A stretch of 64,000 bases of DNA, taken from NCBI RefSeq assembly GCF_018070345.1, contig NZ_JAGPXX010000015.1:79337-143336 (forward strand), read 5' to 3'. The stretch is from Streptomyces sp. F63. GTDB lineage: Bacteria > Actinomycetota > Actinomycetes > Streptomycetales > Streptomycetaceae. Shown here one piece after another: positions 42,459 through 50,653 of the stretch. Positions within the stretch are counted from its first letter, which is position 1. The number at the start of each line of letters is the position of its first letter. Position numbers and translations under genes: made by a program. The notes under the pieces are model-generated. The model did no database searches. It was not told the origin of the DNA and worked only from the letters and a program-made list of their open reading frames with translations.

Positions 42459-42640
42459 TGGCCCGTCTCAAGATCACGCAGAAGAAGTCCTACATCGGCA
42501 GCAAGCAGAACCACCGCGACACCCTTCGTTCGCTCGGTCTGAAGCGGGTGAACGACGTGGTCGTCAAGGAGGACCGTCCCGAGATCCGCGGCATGGCGCA
42601 GACCGTGCGGCACCTCGTCACGGTTGAGGAGGTCGACTGA
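42458..42640 (+). CDS. rpmD: 50S ribosomal protein L30 (uL30)
   Basis: 60 residues, MARLKITQKKSYIGSKQNHR to VRHLVTVEEVD, complete for the bacterial form. ATG overlaps the rpsE stop by one base; rplO starts 1 base after its TGA. Confidence 0.97.
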   Translation: MARLKITQKKSYIGSKQNHRDTLRSLGLKRVNDVVVKEDRPEIRGMAQTVRHLVTVEEVD

Positions 42641-42641
42641 C

Positions 42642-43097
42642 ATGGCGGACGAGAAGCCGCTGAAGGTCCACAACCTCCGGCCCGCCCCGGGCGCCAAGAC
42701 CGCCAAGACCCGTGTGGGCCGTGGCGAGGCGTCCAAGGGTAAGACCGCTGGTCGTGGCACCAAGGGTACGAAGGCCCGCTACCAGGTTCCGGAGCGCTTC
42801 GAGGGCGGGCAGATGCCCCTCCACATGCGTCTTCCGAAGCTGAAGGGCTTCAAGAACCCGTTCCGCACCGAGTACCAGGTCGTGAACCTGGACAAGCTGG
42901 CCGCGCTCTACCCGCAGGGCGGCGAGGTCACGGTGGCCGATCTGGTCGCCAAGGGCGCGGTTCGCAAGAACCAGCTCGTGAAGGTGCTCGGCACCGGCGA
43001 GGTCTCCGTGGCGCTGCAGGTGACGGTCGACGCCGTCTCCGGCTCCGCCAAGGAGAAGATCACCGCCGCCGGTGGCTCCGTGACCGAACTCGTCTGA
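42642..43097 (+). CDS. rplO: 50S ribosomal protein L15 (uL15)
   Basis: 151 residues. Late-assembly protein. Motifs: LKVHNLRPAPGAKTAKTRVG, GRGTKGTKARYQV and the C-terminal AKEKITAAGGSVTELV. Start ATG 42642 chosen over an ATG at 42624 inside rpmD. Ends just before a 17-bp terminator. Confidence 0.98.
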   Translation: MADEKPLKVHNLRPAPGAKTAKTRVGRGEASKGKTAGRGTKGTKARYQVPERFEGGQMPLHMRLPKLKGFKNPFRTEYQVVNLDKLAALYPQGGEVTVADLVAKGAVRKNQLVKVLGTGEVSVALQVTVDAVSGSAKEKITAAGGSVTELV

Positions 43098-43119
43098 GTT
43101 CGCCGGGCCGCTTGAACGG

Positions 43120-43158
43120 ACCAACCGGGGATGCCCTAACGGGGCATCCCCGGTTGGT
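43120..43158 (+). terminator. Terminator between rplO and secY
   Basis: Perfect 17-bp stem ACCAACCGGGGATGCCC (43120-43136) with its complement at 43142-43158 and a 5-base loop. It separates secY-adk from the spc ribosomal genes, so a secY promoter should exist in 43159-43304; I could not define it confidently. Confidence 0.85.
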
Positions 43159-43304
43159 CGTTCCGCCCGGGGCACGTCCGCCGGTAAGGTGGCGTCCGTT
43201 ACTGTCCGCGTGGCGTGTGCCTCCGCGGCTATTGACTGCTTTGTATCCGTCGACCCTCAAGACCGTCACCTCTCGCGCCTGGCGCGGGGGGCGCAGGAGG
43301 CACC

Positions 43305-44621
43305 GTGCTCACCGCGTTCGCCCGGGCGTTCAAGACGCCCGACCTGCGCAAGAAGCTGCTGTTCACGTTGGGCATCATCGTGCTCTTCCGACTCGGGGCC
43401 CATATTCCGGTCCCCGGGGTCAGCTACGTCAACGTCAACTACTGCATGGATGCGGCGAAGGGCCAGGGCGGGGATCTCTTCGGCCTGGTCAACATGTTCA
43501 GCGGCGGCGCGCTGCTGCAGCTGACGATCTTCGCGCTCGGCATCATGCCGTACATCACGGCCAGCATCATTCTGCAGCTGCTCGTGGTGGTGATCCCGCG
43601 GCTCGAGGCCCTGAAGAAGGAGGGCCAGAGCGGCCAGGCGAAGATCACGCAGTACACCCGTTACCTGACCGTGGCGCTCGGTGTGCTGCAGGGTACGGGC
43701 CTGGTGGCCACCGCCCGCAGCGGCTCGCTCTTCCCGGGCTGTGACCGGGCTTCCGAGATCATCCCGGATCAGTCGATCTTCACGACCGCCGTCATGGTCA
43801 TCACCATGACCGCCGGCACCGCCCTGGTGATGTGGCTCGGCGAGCTCATCACGGACCGTGGCATCGGCAACGGCATGTCGATCCTGATGTTCATCGCGAT
43901 CGCCGCCGGCTTCACCGGTTCGCTGTGGCAGATCAAGCTGTCGGGCAAGATCGTGGACGGCTGGGTCGAGTTCGGCGCCGTGATCCTGGTGGGCCTGGCG
44001 ATGGTCGCCCTGGTGGTCTTCGTCGAGCAGGCCCAGCGGCGCATTCCGGTGCAGTACGCGAAGCGCATGATCGGCCGCAGGTCCTACGGCGGTACGTCCA
44101 CGTACATTCCGTTGAAGGTGAACCAGGCGGGTGTGATTCCCGTCATCTTCGCGGCCTCGCTGCTCTACATTCCGGCCCTGCTGGTCCAGTTCAGCAACTC
44201 GACTGCCGGCTGGGCGACTTGGATTCAGGCGAATCTGGTCTCGCCCGACAGCGCGATGTACATCATCACCTACTTTGTGATGATTATCTTCTTCGCGTTC
44301 TTCTATGTGGCGATCACCTTCAACCCCGAAGAAGTCGCCGACAACATGAAGAAGTATGGTGGCTTCATCCCGGGCATCCGGGCTGGACGTCCGACCGCTG
44401 AGTACTTGAGCTATGTGCTCAACCGCATCACGTGGCCGGGCTCGCTGTACCTGGGCTTGATCGCATTGGTGCCAACGGTGGCACTGGTTCTGTTCAACGC
44501 CGATCAGAACTTCCCCTTCGGCGGAACGAGCATCCTCATCATCGTGGGTGTCGGTCTGGAGACGGTGAAGCAGATCGAGAGCCAGCTTCAGCAGCGTAAC
44601 TACGAAGGGTTCCTCCGCTGA
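43305..44621 (+). CDS. secY: Preprotein translocase subunit SecY
   Basis: 438 residues, 10 membrane segments forming the Sec channel with SecE and SecG. Start MLTAFARAFKTPDLRKKLLF (GTG); typical loops RYLTVALGVLQGTGL, the cytosolic SecA/ribosome-binding loop KRMIGRRSYGGTSTYIPLKV, and the end IESQLQQRNYEGFLR. It lies between rplO and adk as usual; TGATG overlap with adk. Its partner secE, normally near rplK, is not seen in this window. Confidence 0.98.
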   Translation: MLTAFARAFKTPDLRKKLLFTLGIIVLFRLGAHIPVPGVSYVNVNYCMDAAKGQGGDLFGLVNMFSGGALLQLTIFALGIMPYITASIILQLLVVVIPRLEALKKEGQSGQAKITQYTRYLTVALGVLQGTGLVATARSGSLFPGCDRASEIIPDQSIFTTAVMVITMTAGTALVMWLGELITDRGIGNGMSILMFIAIAAGFTGSLWQIKLSGKIVDGWVEFGAVILVGLAMVALVVFVEQAQRRIPVQYAKRMIGRRSYGGTSTYIPLKVNQAGVIPVIFAASLLYIPALLVQFSNSTAGWATWIQANLVSPDSAMYIITYFVMIIFFAFFYVAITFNPEEVADNMKKYGGFIPGIRAGRPTAEYLSYVLNRITWPGSLYLGLIALVPTVALVLFNADQNFPFGGTSILIIVGVGLETVKQIESQLQQRNYEGFLR

Positions 44622-45277
44622 TGCGAATCGTCCTCGTCGGGCCGCCTGGCGCCGGAAAGGGTACGCAAGCCGCGTACCTGGCCAAGAATCTCTCCATTCC
44701 GCACATCTCCACCGGTGATCTCTTCCGCGCCAACATCAGCCAGGGCACGCCCCTCGGCAAGCAGGCGCAGGAGTTCATGAAGGCCGGGGAGCTCGTCCCC
44801 GACGAGGTGACCGTCGGGATGGCGAGGGACCGGATGAGCCAGGCGGACGCCGCCGGGGGCTTTCTGCTGGACGGCTTCCCGCGCAATATCGACCAGGCCA
44901 AGGCGCTCGACGAGATCCTCGCCGCGGAGGGCACCGCCCTCGACGGGGTGCTGGACCTGGAGGTCCCCGAGGCCGAGGTCGTGAAGCGGATCGCCGGCCG
45001 GCGGACCTGCCGCAGCGACAGCTCGCACACCTACCACGTCGAGTACAAGAAGCCGAAGACCGACGGCGTCTGCGACGAGTGCGGCGGCGAGCTCTACCAG
45101 CGCGAGGACGACCGCGAGGAGACCGTCCGCAAGCGGCTGGAGGTCTACCACCGGGAAACCGAGCCGATCATCGACTACTACCGGGCGCAGGGCCTGGTGG
45201 TCACGATCTCGGCGCTCGGCAAGGTCGCCGAGGTGACCGAACGGGCGATGGCCGCGCTCAGCCGGGAAGCGGTCTGA
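44621..45277 (+). CDS. adk: Adenylate kinase
   Basis: 218 residues. Interconverts ATP + AMP and 2 ADP in the cytoplasm. P-loop GPPGAGKGT (residues 7-15), AMP site LDGFPRN, and a long-form LID domain (about 125-165) with Cys residues in CRSDSSHTYHVEYKKPK and CDECGGEL, a probable zinc-binding LID. Coupled to secY by a 1-base overlap; a terminator follows. Confidence 0.98.
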   Translation: MRIVLVGPPGAGKGTQAAYLAKNLSIPHISTGDLFRANISQGTPLGKQAQEFMKAGELVPDEVTVGMARDRMSQADAAGGFLLDGFPRNIDQAKALDEILAAEGTALDGVLDLEVPEAEVVKRIAGRRTCRSDSSHTYHVEYKKPKTDGVCDECGGELYQREDDREETVRKRLEVYHRETEPIIDYYRAQGLVVTISALGKVAEVTERAMAALSREAV

Positions 45278-45290
45278 GAGCAGAGAAGTA

Positions 45291-45332
45291 CGGTACGGCC
45301 GCGAAGCCCCTCGGGGCATCGCGGCCGTACCG
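45291..45332 (+). terminator. Terminator after adk
   Basis: CGGTACGGCCGCGAAGCCCC (45291-45310) pairs with 45313-45332, nearly perfect over 20 positions, followed by TTGTTGTG. The strongest intrinsic terminator in the window. Confidence 0.9.
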
Positions 45333-45398
45333 TTGTTGTGTACGCACGGAACGGGCGGTGCCCGGATCCGGTGAGGACGGAAGGCGGAAGGCGCCCCC

Positions 45399-46241
45399 AT
45401 GGTGGAGATCAAGACTCCGGAGCAGATCGCGAAGATGCGCGAGGCCGGGCTGGTCGTCGCGCGCATCCATGAGGCGTGCCGGGCGGCGGCGGTTCCGGGG
45501 GCGACGACCGGGGACCTCGACGACATCGCCCGCAAGGTGCTGGCCGAGCACGGCGCCAAGTCCAACTTCCTCGGTTACGGCGGCTTCCCGGCGACCATCT
45601 GCACCTCGGTCAACGACGTGGTGGTGCACGGCATCCCGGACACCGCGACCGTGCTGCGCGACGGCGACATCATCTCCATCGACGCCGGTGCGGTGGTCGG
45701 CGGCTGGCACGGCGACGCGGCCCTGACCGTGTTCGTCGGCACCGGCCACGCCCCGGAACTGCTGGAGCTCAGCCGGGTCACCGAGGAGTCGATGTGGGCC
45801 GGCATCGCCGCGGTGAGGCAGGGCAACCGCCTGGTGGACATCTCCAAGGCGATTGAGGGGTACATCCGCCGCCAGCCCCGCCCGTCCGGCGGCAAGTACG
45901 GGATCATCCAGGACTACGGCGGCCACGGCATCGGCTCGCAGATGCACATGGACCCGCATCTGCTGAACTACGTCGACCGCAAGCGCGGCCGCGGTCCGCG
46001 TCTGGTGCCCGGCTTCTGCATCGCGATCGAGCCGATGGTGAGCCTCGGCACCCCCCGGACGCACGTCCTTCCGGACGAGTGGACGGTGAAGACCGACGAC
46101 GGCAGCTGGAGCAGCCACTGGGAGCACTCGGTGGCCCTCACCGAGGAGGGCCCGCTGGTGCTCACCGCATTCGACGGCGGCCGGGCCAAGCTGGCGGAGT
46201 ACGGCATCGCGACGGCCCCGGACCCCTGCGGCGGATCCTGA
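45399..46241 (+). CDS. map: Type I methionine aminopeptidase
   Basis: 280 residues. Removes N-terminal Met from new proteins. Metal ligands are visible in the pita-bread fold: Asp in IISIDAGAVVGGWHGDAA, His in GHGIGSQMHMDPH and Glu in CIAIEPMV plus the late Glu in ALTEEGPLVLT. GGAAGG lies upstream of the ATG. Alone in its unit between adk and infA. Confidence 0.97.
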   Translation: MVEIKTPEQIAKMREAGLVVARIHEACRAAAVPGATTGDLDDIARKVLAEHGAKSNFLGYGGFPATICTSVNDVVVHGIPDTATVLRDGDIISIDAGAVVGGWHGDAALTVFVGTGHAPELLELSRVTEESMWAGIAAVRQGNRLVDISKAIEGYIRRQPRPSGGKYGIIQDYGGHGIGSQMHMDPHLLNYVDRKRGRGPRLVPGFCIAIEPMVSLGTPRTHVLPDEWTVKTDDGSWSSHWEHSVALTEEGPLVLTAFDGGRAKLAEYGIATAPDPCGGS

Positions 46242-46331
46242 GCCACGGGTGGGAGCGGGCCGGAACGGGGCCGGCCCGGAAGATCCGCGGCGGCGCGGAG
46301 GCATAAGGATCTCCGCAGGGGGGAAGCTAGA

Positions 46332-46361
46332 TTAGTCTTTCCGGTTGCCGTCGCGTAGACT
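46332..46361 (+). promoter_or_regulatory. Possible infA promoter
   Basis: TTAGTC at 46332-46337 and TAGACT at 46356-46361 with an 18-base spacer, about 70 bases upstream of the infA GTG. The -10 is good, the -35 moderate. Confidence 0.45.
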
Positions 46362-46432
46362 GACACGTCGGATCACGCCTGTCCTCGGGCATGCCGTGAG
46401 CCGATCAAGGTAGCCGATTCGAAAGGCGAAGC

Positions 46433-46654
46433 GTGGCCAAGAAGCAAGGTGCCATCGAGATTGAGGGCACCGTGATCGAGTCTCTGCCGAACGCGATGTT
46501 CAAGGTGGAGCTCCAGAACGGTCACAAGGTCCTCGCGCACATCAGCGGCAAGATGCGGATGCACTACATCCGCATCCTTCCCGACGACCGGGTCGTGGTG
46601 GAGCTCTCTCCCTACGACCTGACGCGCGGCCGGATCGTCTACCGCTACAAGTAG
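46433..46654 (+). CDS. infA: Translation initiation factor IF-1
   Basis: 73 residues, single OB fold (IEIEGTVIESLPNAMFKVEL, HISGKMRMHYIRILPDDRVV, ending GRIVYRYK). Binds the 30S A site during initiation. GTG start after CGAAAGGCGAA. Heads the infA-rpmJ-rpsM-rpsK-rpsD cluster. Confidence 0.98.
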   Translation: MAKKQGAIEIEGTVIESLPNAMFKVELQNGHKVLAHISGKMRMHYIRILPDDRVVVELSPYDLTRGRIVYRYK

Positions 46655-46715
46655 ATCTCGTGATCGTTCCGCCCTCGGGCGGCGCGGTCGCACGACCCGG
46701 AGAACCTCACATCCC

Positions 46716-46829
46716 ATGAAGGTCAAGCCGAGCGTCAAGAAGATCTGCGACAAGTGCAAGGTGATCCGCCGTCACGGCCGGGTCATGGTCATCTGTGACA
46801 ACCTGCGCCACAAGCAGCGCCAGGGCTGA
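46716..46829 (+). CDS. rpmJ: 50S ribosomal protein L36 (bL36), zinc form
   Basis: 37 residues, MKVKPSVKKICDKCKVIRRH to DNLRHKQRQG. Three Cys and a His (Cys11, Cys14, Cys27, His32) make the zinc ribbon of the C+ type. Too short for many gene callers. ATG at 46716 after GGAGAAC. Between infA and rpsM as expected. Confidence 0.97.
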   Translation: MKVKPSVKKICDKCKVIRRHGRVMVICDNLRHKQRQG

Positions 46830-46990
46830 CACGACCGCACTGAAGCAGTTCGCGCGACGCACCACAGACAGAACCGCAGTCATCCGCCCCTCGCGCAGGG
46901 GCGACACCCCCGGCGGAGGCCGGGGACCCGGTGGCCGAGCCGCCGGGAGAGATGCTGTGGAAGACCTCCGATGCAATCAGGAGCCAATCG

Positions 46991-47371
46991 ATGGCACGCC
47001 TTTCCGGCGTTGACCTCCCGCGCGAGAAGCGCGTCGAGGTCGCCCTCACCTACGTTTTCGGTATCGGGCGCTCCCTGGCCCAGCAGACGCTGGCCGCCAC
47101 GGGCGTGAACCCGGACACCCGTGTCCGGGACCTGGCCGAAGAGGATCTGATCAAGATCCGCGAGTACGTGGACGCCAACCTCAGGACCGAGGGTGACCTC
47201 CGCCGCGAGATCCAGGCCGACATCCGCCGCAAGGTCGAGATCGGCAGCTACCAGGGTCTGCGTCACCGCCGCGGTCTGCCCGTGCGCGGTCAGCGCACGA
47301 GCACCAACGCCCGCACCCGCAAGGGCCCGCGTCGCGCGATCGCCGGCAAGAAGAAGCCGGGCAAGAAGTAG
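46991..47371 (+). CDS. rpsM: 30S ribosomal protein S13 (uS13)
   Basis: 126 residues. Contacts P-site tRNA and bridges to the large subunit. MARLSGVDLPREKRVEVALT at the start and the C-terminal RTSTNARTRKGPRRAIAGKK. I use the ATG at 46991 (AGGAG upstream); the frame's earlier GTG at 46931 would add 20 atypical residues. Confidence 0.98.
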   Translation: MARLSGVDLPREKRVEVALTYVFGIGRSLAQQTLAATGVNPDTRVRDLAEEDLIKIREYVDANLRTEGDLRREIQADIRRKVEIGSYQGLRHRRGLPVRGQRTSTNARTRKGPRRAIAGKKKPGKK

Positions 47372-47473
47372 TCCGCTCCGGACGCCAGTGCGGTCCTCGG
47401 GACACGTCCCGAGTGCCCGCTGTCACCGCGGTCCGGCAGGTAGGACCGACCACCTCCACAGGAGTTTCTGAGT

Positions 47474-47878
47474 ATGCCTCCGAAGAGCCGTACGGCCGGC
47501 GCCAAGAAGGTGCGCCGCAAGGAGAAGAAGAACGTCGCCCACGGGCACGCTCACATCAAGAGCACGTTCAACAACACGATCGTCTCGATCACCGACCCCA
47601 CGGGCAACGTGATCTCCTGGGCCTCGGCCGGCCACGTCGGCTTCAAGGGCTCGCGCAAGTCGACCCCGTTCGCCGCGCAGATGGCCGCCGAGTCGGCCGC
47701 GCGCCGCGCGCAGGAGCACGGCATGCGCAAGGTTGACGTCTTCGTCAAGGGTCCCGGCTCCGGCCGTGAGACCGCGATCCGCTCCCTCCAGGCCACCGGC
47801 CTGGAGGTCGGCTCGATCCAGGACGTGACCCCCACCCCGCACAACGGATGCCGGCCGCCCAAGCGCCGTCGCGTCTGA
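47474..47878 (+). CDS. rpsK: 30S ribosomal protein S11 (uS11)
   Basis: 134 residues. Platform protein. Core: HIKSTFNNTIVSITDPTGNV, KSTPFAAQMAAESAARRAQE and the end TPTPHNGCRPPKRRRV. CAGGAG upstream of the ATG. 102 bases after rpsM. Confidence 0.98.
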   Translation: MPPKSRTAGAKKVRRKEKKNVAHGHAHIKSTFNNTIVSITDPTGNVISWASAGHVGFKGSRKSTPFAAQMAAESAARRAQEHGMRKVDVFVKGPGSGRETAIRSLQATGLEVGSIQDVTPTPHNGCRPPKRRRV

Positions 47879-47906
47879 GCCGGCTGAAGTAGGAGACAGA
47901 CAAACA

Positions 47907-48533
47907 ATGGCGCGTTACACCGGGGCCGACTGCAAGCGATGCCGTCGGGAGAAGCAGAAGCTCTTCCTCAAGGGGAGCAAGTGCGAGAGCGCGAAGTGCC
48001 CGATCGAGATCCGTCCTTACCCCCCGGGTGAGCACGGTCGCGGGCGCACCAAGGACAGCGAGTACCTGCTGCAGAAGCGTGAGAAGCAGAAGGCCGCTCG
48101 CATCTACGGTGTCCTTGAGAAGCAGTTCCGTGGTTACTTCGAGGAAGCCAACCGCAAGCAGGGCAAGACCGGCGAGAACCTGCTGCGCATCCTCGAGACG
48201 CGGCTGGACAACGTGGTGTACCGCGCGGGCTTCGCCAAGTCCCGCGACCACGCCCGCCAGCTGGTCAAGCACGGCCACATCACCATCAACGGCCGCAAGA
48301 ACGACATCCCGTCGGCTCGTGTGTCCGTGAACGACATCATCGAGGTCCGCAAGTCCTCGCTGGAGCTGACGCCGTTCGTCGTCGCTCGGGCGGAGGCCGG
48401 CGAGAAGACGGTTCCGGCGTGGCTGGAGGCCATCCCGTCGAAGATGCGGATCCTCGTGCACAGCCTGCCCGAGCGCCAGGTGATCGACACCCAGGTGCAG
48501 GAGCAGCTGATCGTCGAGCTCTACTCGAAGTAA
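47907..48533 (+). CDS. rpsD: 30S ribosomal protein S4 (uS4)
   Basis: 208 residues. Nucleates 16S rRNA folding and in E. coli represses the alpha operon. The N-terminal Cys cluster (CKRCRREKQKLFLKGSKC, then CESAKCPIE) indicates the zinc-binding form, and the S4 RNA-binding domain is at about residues 98-160 (RLDNVVYRAGFAKSRDHARQ). The C-terminus VQEQLIVELYSK is intact, but its DNA is echoed 142 bases downstream (48625-48676). Confidence 0.98.
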   Translation: MARYTGADCKRCRREKQKLFLKGSKCESAKCPIEIRPYPPGEHGRGRTKDSEYLLQKREKQKAARIYGVLEKQFRGYFEEANRKQGKTGENLLRILETRLDNVVYRAGFAKSRDHARQLVKHGHITINGRKNDIPSARVSVNDIIEVRKSSLELTPFVVARAEAGEKTVPAWLEAIPSKMRILVHSLPERQVIDTQVQEQLIVELYSK

Positions 48534-48676
48534 TCCGGGTGAGCCGGCTGCTCCTGCGGCTTCCCACCGGGCGGCGCCACGCGTGCTGCCCGGGGTACGG
48601 GGATCACTCCCCGGGGATCGCAGCATCGACACCCAGGTGCAGGAGCGGCTGATCGTCGAGCTCTACTCCACGTAAG
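48483..48676 (+). repeat. Direct repeat: rpsD 3' end and a displaced near-copy
   Basis: 48483-48534 (the last 17 codons of rpsD) recurs at 48625-48676 with only about four differences, at exactly 142 bases offset, still encoding IDTQVQEQLIVELYS and a TAA in the same relative place. The 90 bases between hold GC-rich palindromic sequence (GGGGATCACTCCCCGGGG near 48599). The copy has no start codon and is non-functional. It lies in the rpsD-rpoA gap. Confidence 0.85.
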
Positions 48677-48793
48677 GGCTCGTAACAGCTGAGGGGCGGG
48701 CGGCCGAAGCGGGGCAATCCCGCGGCGGCCGCCCGTATCCTTGGCACTGTCCGGCATCAAATAGCGGGTGCCGAAGACTGAAGGAGTACATCC

Positions 48794-49816
48794 ATGCTGA
48801 TCGCTCAGCGCCCCTCGTTGACCGAAGAGGTCGTCGACGAATACCGCTCCCGGTTCGTGATCGAGCCGCTGGAGCCGGGCTTCGGCTACACCCTCGGCAA
48901 TTCCCTCCGTCGCACGCTGCTCTCCTCGATTCCCGGTGCCGCCGTCACCAGCATCCGGATCGACGGGGTCCTGCACGAGTTCACCACCGTGCCGGGCGTC
49001 AAGGAGGACGTCACCGACCTCATCCTCAACATCAAGCAGCTCGTCGTCTCCTCCGAGCACGACGAGCCCGTGGTGATGTACCTGCGCAAGCAGGGCCCCG
49101 GGCTGGTCACGGCGGCGGACATCGCGCCGCCGGCCGGTGTCGAGGTGCACAACCCGGACCTCGTCCTCGCCACGCTGAACGGCAAGGGCAAGCTGGAGAT
49201 GGAGCTGACCGTCGAGCGCGGCCGCGGCTACGTCTCCGCCGTGCAGAACAAGCAGCTGGGCCAGGAGATCGGCCGGATCCCGGTGGACTCCATCTACAGC
49301 CCGGTGCTCAAGGTCACGTACAAGGTCGAGGCGACCCGTGTCGAGCAGCGGACCGACTTCGACAAGCTGATCGTCGACGTCGAGACCAAGCAGGCCATGC
49401 GTCCGCGCGACGCCATGGCGTCGGCCGGCAAGACCCTGGTCGAGCTGTTCGGTCTGGCCCGTGAGCTCAACATCGACGCCGAGGGCATCGACATGGGCCC
49501 GTCCCCGACGGACGCAGCCCTGGCCGCCGATCTGGCGCTGCCGATCGAGGAGCTGGAGCTCACGGTCCGGTCGTACAACTGCCTCAAGCGCGAGGGCATC
49601 CACTCCGTGGGTGAGCTCGTGGCGCGGAGCGAGGCCGACCTGCTGGACATCCGCAACTTCGGTGCCAAGTCGATCGACGAGGTCAAGGCGAAGCTGGCCG
49701 GCATGGGGCTGGCCCTCAAGGACAGCCCGCCCGGATTCGACCCGACCGCCGCCGCGGACGCCTTCGGGGCGGACGACGACGCGGACGCGGGCTTCGTGGA
49801 GACCGAGCAGTACTGA
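48794..49816 (+). CDS. rpoA: DNA-directed RNA polymerase subunit alpha
   Basis: 340 residues. The N-terminal dimerisation domain (about 10-230; GYTLGNSLRRTLLSSIPGAA) nucleates polymerase assembly. The C-terminal domain (about 250-315; IEELELTVRSYNCLKREGIH, NFGAKSIDEVKAKLAGMGL) contacts activators and UP elements. An acidic tail DAFGADDDADAGFVETEQY ends the protein. ATG 48794 after GAAGGAG. Confidence 0.98.
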   Translation: MLIAQRPSLTEEVVDEYRSRFVIEPLEPGFGYTLGNSLRRTLLSSIPGAAVTSIRIDGVLHEFTTVPGVKEDVTDLILNIKQLVVSSEHDEPVVMYLRKQGPGLVTAADIAPPAGVEVHNPDLVLATLNGKGKLEMELTVERGRGYVSAVQNKQLGQEIGRIPVDSIYSPVLKVTYKVEATRVEQRTDFDKLIVDVETKQAMRPRDAMASAGKTLVELFGLARELNIDAEGIDMGPSPTDAALAADLALPIEELELTVRSYNCLKREGIHSVGELVARSEADLLDIRNFGAKSIDEVKAKLAGMGLALKDSPPGFDPTAAADAFGADDDADAGFVETEQY

Positions 49817-49824
49817 GTCCGCCT

Positions 49825-49876
49825 CCGGCGGGGCGGCAGGTGCGGCACTCCGGTGCCCACGGTTCCGCCCCGCCGG
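49825..49876 (+). terminator. Hairpin between rpoA and rplQ
   Basis: CCGGCGGGGCGG (49825-49836) pairs with CCGCCCCGCCGG (49865-49876), enclosing an inner GGCAC/GTGCC stem. It may reduce read-through into rplQ; a dedicated rplQ promoter is not obvious. Confidence 0.5.
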
Positions 49877-49999
49877 GCGGTCGAAGCCTGGCAGCAGACT
49901 TCCGGGAACCGCCGGTTCCCGGGCTCCGGCGGGCACGAGCCCGTTCGGACACTGACACCGGTACCTGATACGGCCGGTGCAGAAACTGAGGAGAGATCC

Positions 50000-50542
50000 A
50001 TGCCGAAGCCCACCAAGGGTGCCCGTCTGGGCGGCAGCGCCGCGCACGAGCGGCTGATGCTGGCGAACCTCGCCACCGCGCTCTTCGAGCACGGCCGCAT
50101 CACCACCACCGAGGCCAAGGCCCGCCGGCTGCGCCCGGTGGCCGAGCGTCTGATCACCAAGGCGAAGAAGGGCGACCTTCACAACCGCCGTCAGGTGCTT
50201 CAGACGATCCGCGACAAGGGTGTCGTCCACACCCTCTTCACGGAGATCGGTCCCCGGTACGAGAACCGTCCGGGTGGCTACACCCGGATCACGAAGATCG
50301 GTAGCCGCCGCGGTGACAACGCCTCGATGGCCGTCATCGAGCTGGTCGAGGCGCTGACCGTGCAGCAGACCGCCGTCGGTGAGGCCGAGGCCGCCACCAA
50401 GCGTTCCGCCAAGGAAGCCGCCGGCGACCAGGCTGCCGCGGACCTCAAGAAGGACCAGGGCGAGGCGGCTGCCGCCGAGGCCGAGGCTCCGGCGGCCGAG
50501 GCCGAGGCCGCGGAGACCGGCGAGGAGAAGAAGGACGCCTGA
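50000..50542 (+). CDS. rplQ: 50S ribosomal protein L17 (bL17)
   Basis: 180 residues. The core L17 domain (1-125; MPKPTKGARLGGSAAHERLM, YTRITKIGSRRGDNASMAVI) is followed by a 50-residue Ala/Glu/Lys tail (EAAAAEAEAPAAEAEAAE-like) typical of streptomycetes. ATG 50000 after GAGGAGAG. Confidence 0.98.
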   Translation: MPKPTKGARLGGSAAHERLMLANLATALFEHGRITTTEAKARRLRPVAERLITKAKKGDLHNRRQVLQTIRDKGVVHTLFTEIGPRYENRPGGYTRITKIGSRRGDNASMAVIELVEALTVQQTAVGEAEAATKRSAKEAAGDQAAADLKKDQGEAAAAEAEAPAAEAEAAETGEEKKDA

Positions 50543-50593
50543 GCCAGGCACCGCCTTCCGCTTCACGCCCGGCTGCCGCTGCCGGTTGTACGG

Positions 50594-50627
50594 ACGGGCC
50601 CGCTCCAGTTCTCTGGGGCGGGCCCGT
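50594..50627 (+). terminator. Terminator after rplQ
   Basis: ACGGGCCCGCTCC (50594-50606) pairs with GGGGCGGGCCCGT (50615-50627), one wobble, 8-base loop. It ends the alpha-operon region before truA. Confidence 0.8.
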
Positions 50628-50653
50628 TCCGCGTCTGGTGAGAGGATCTTCGG

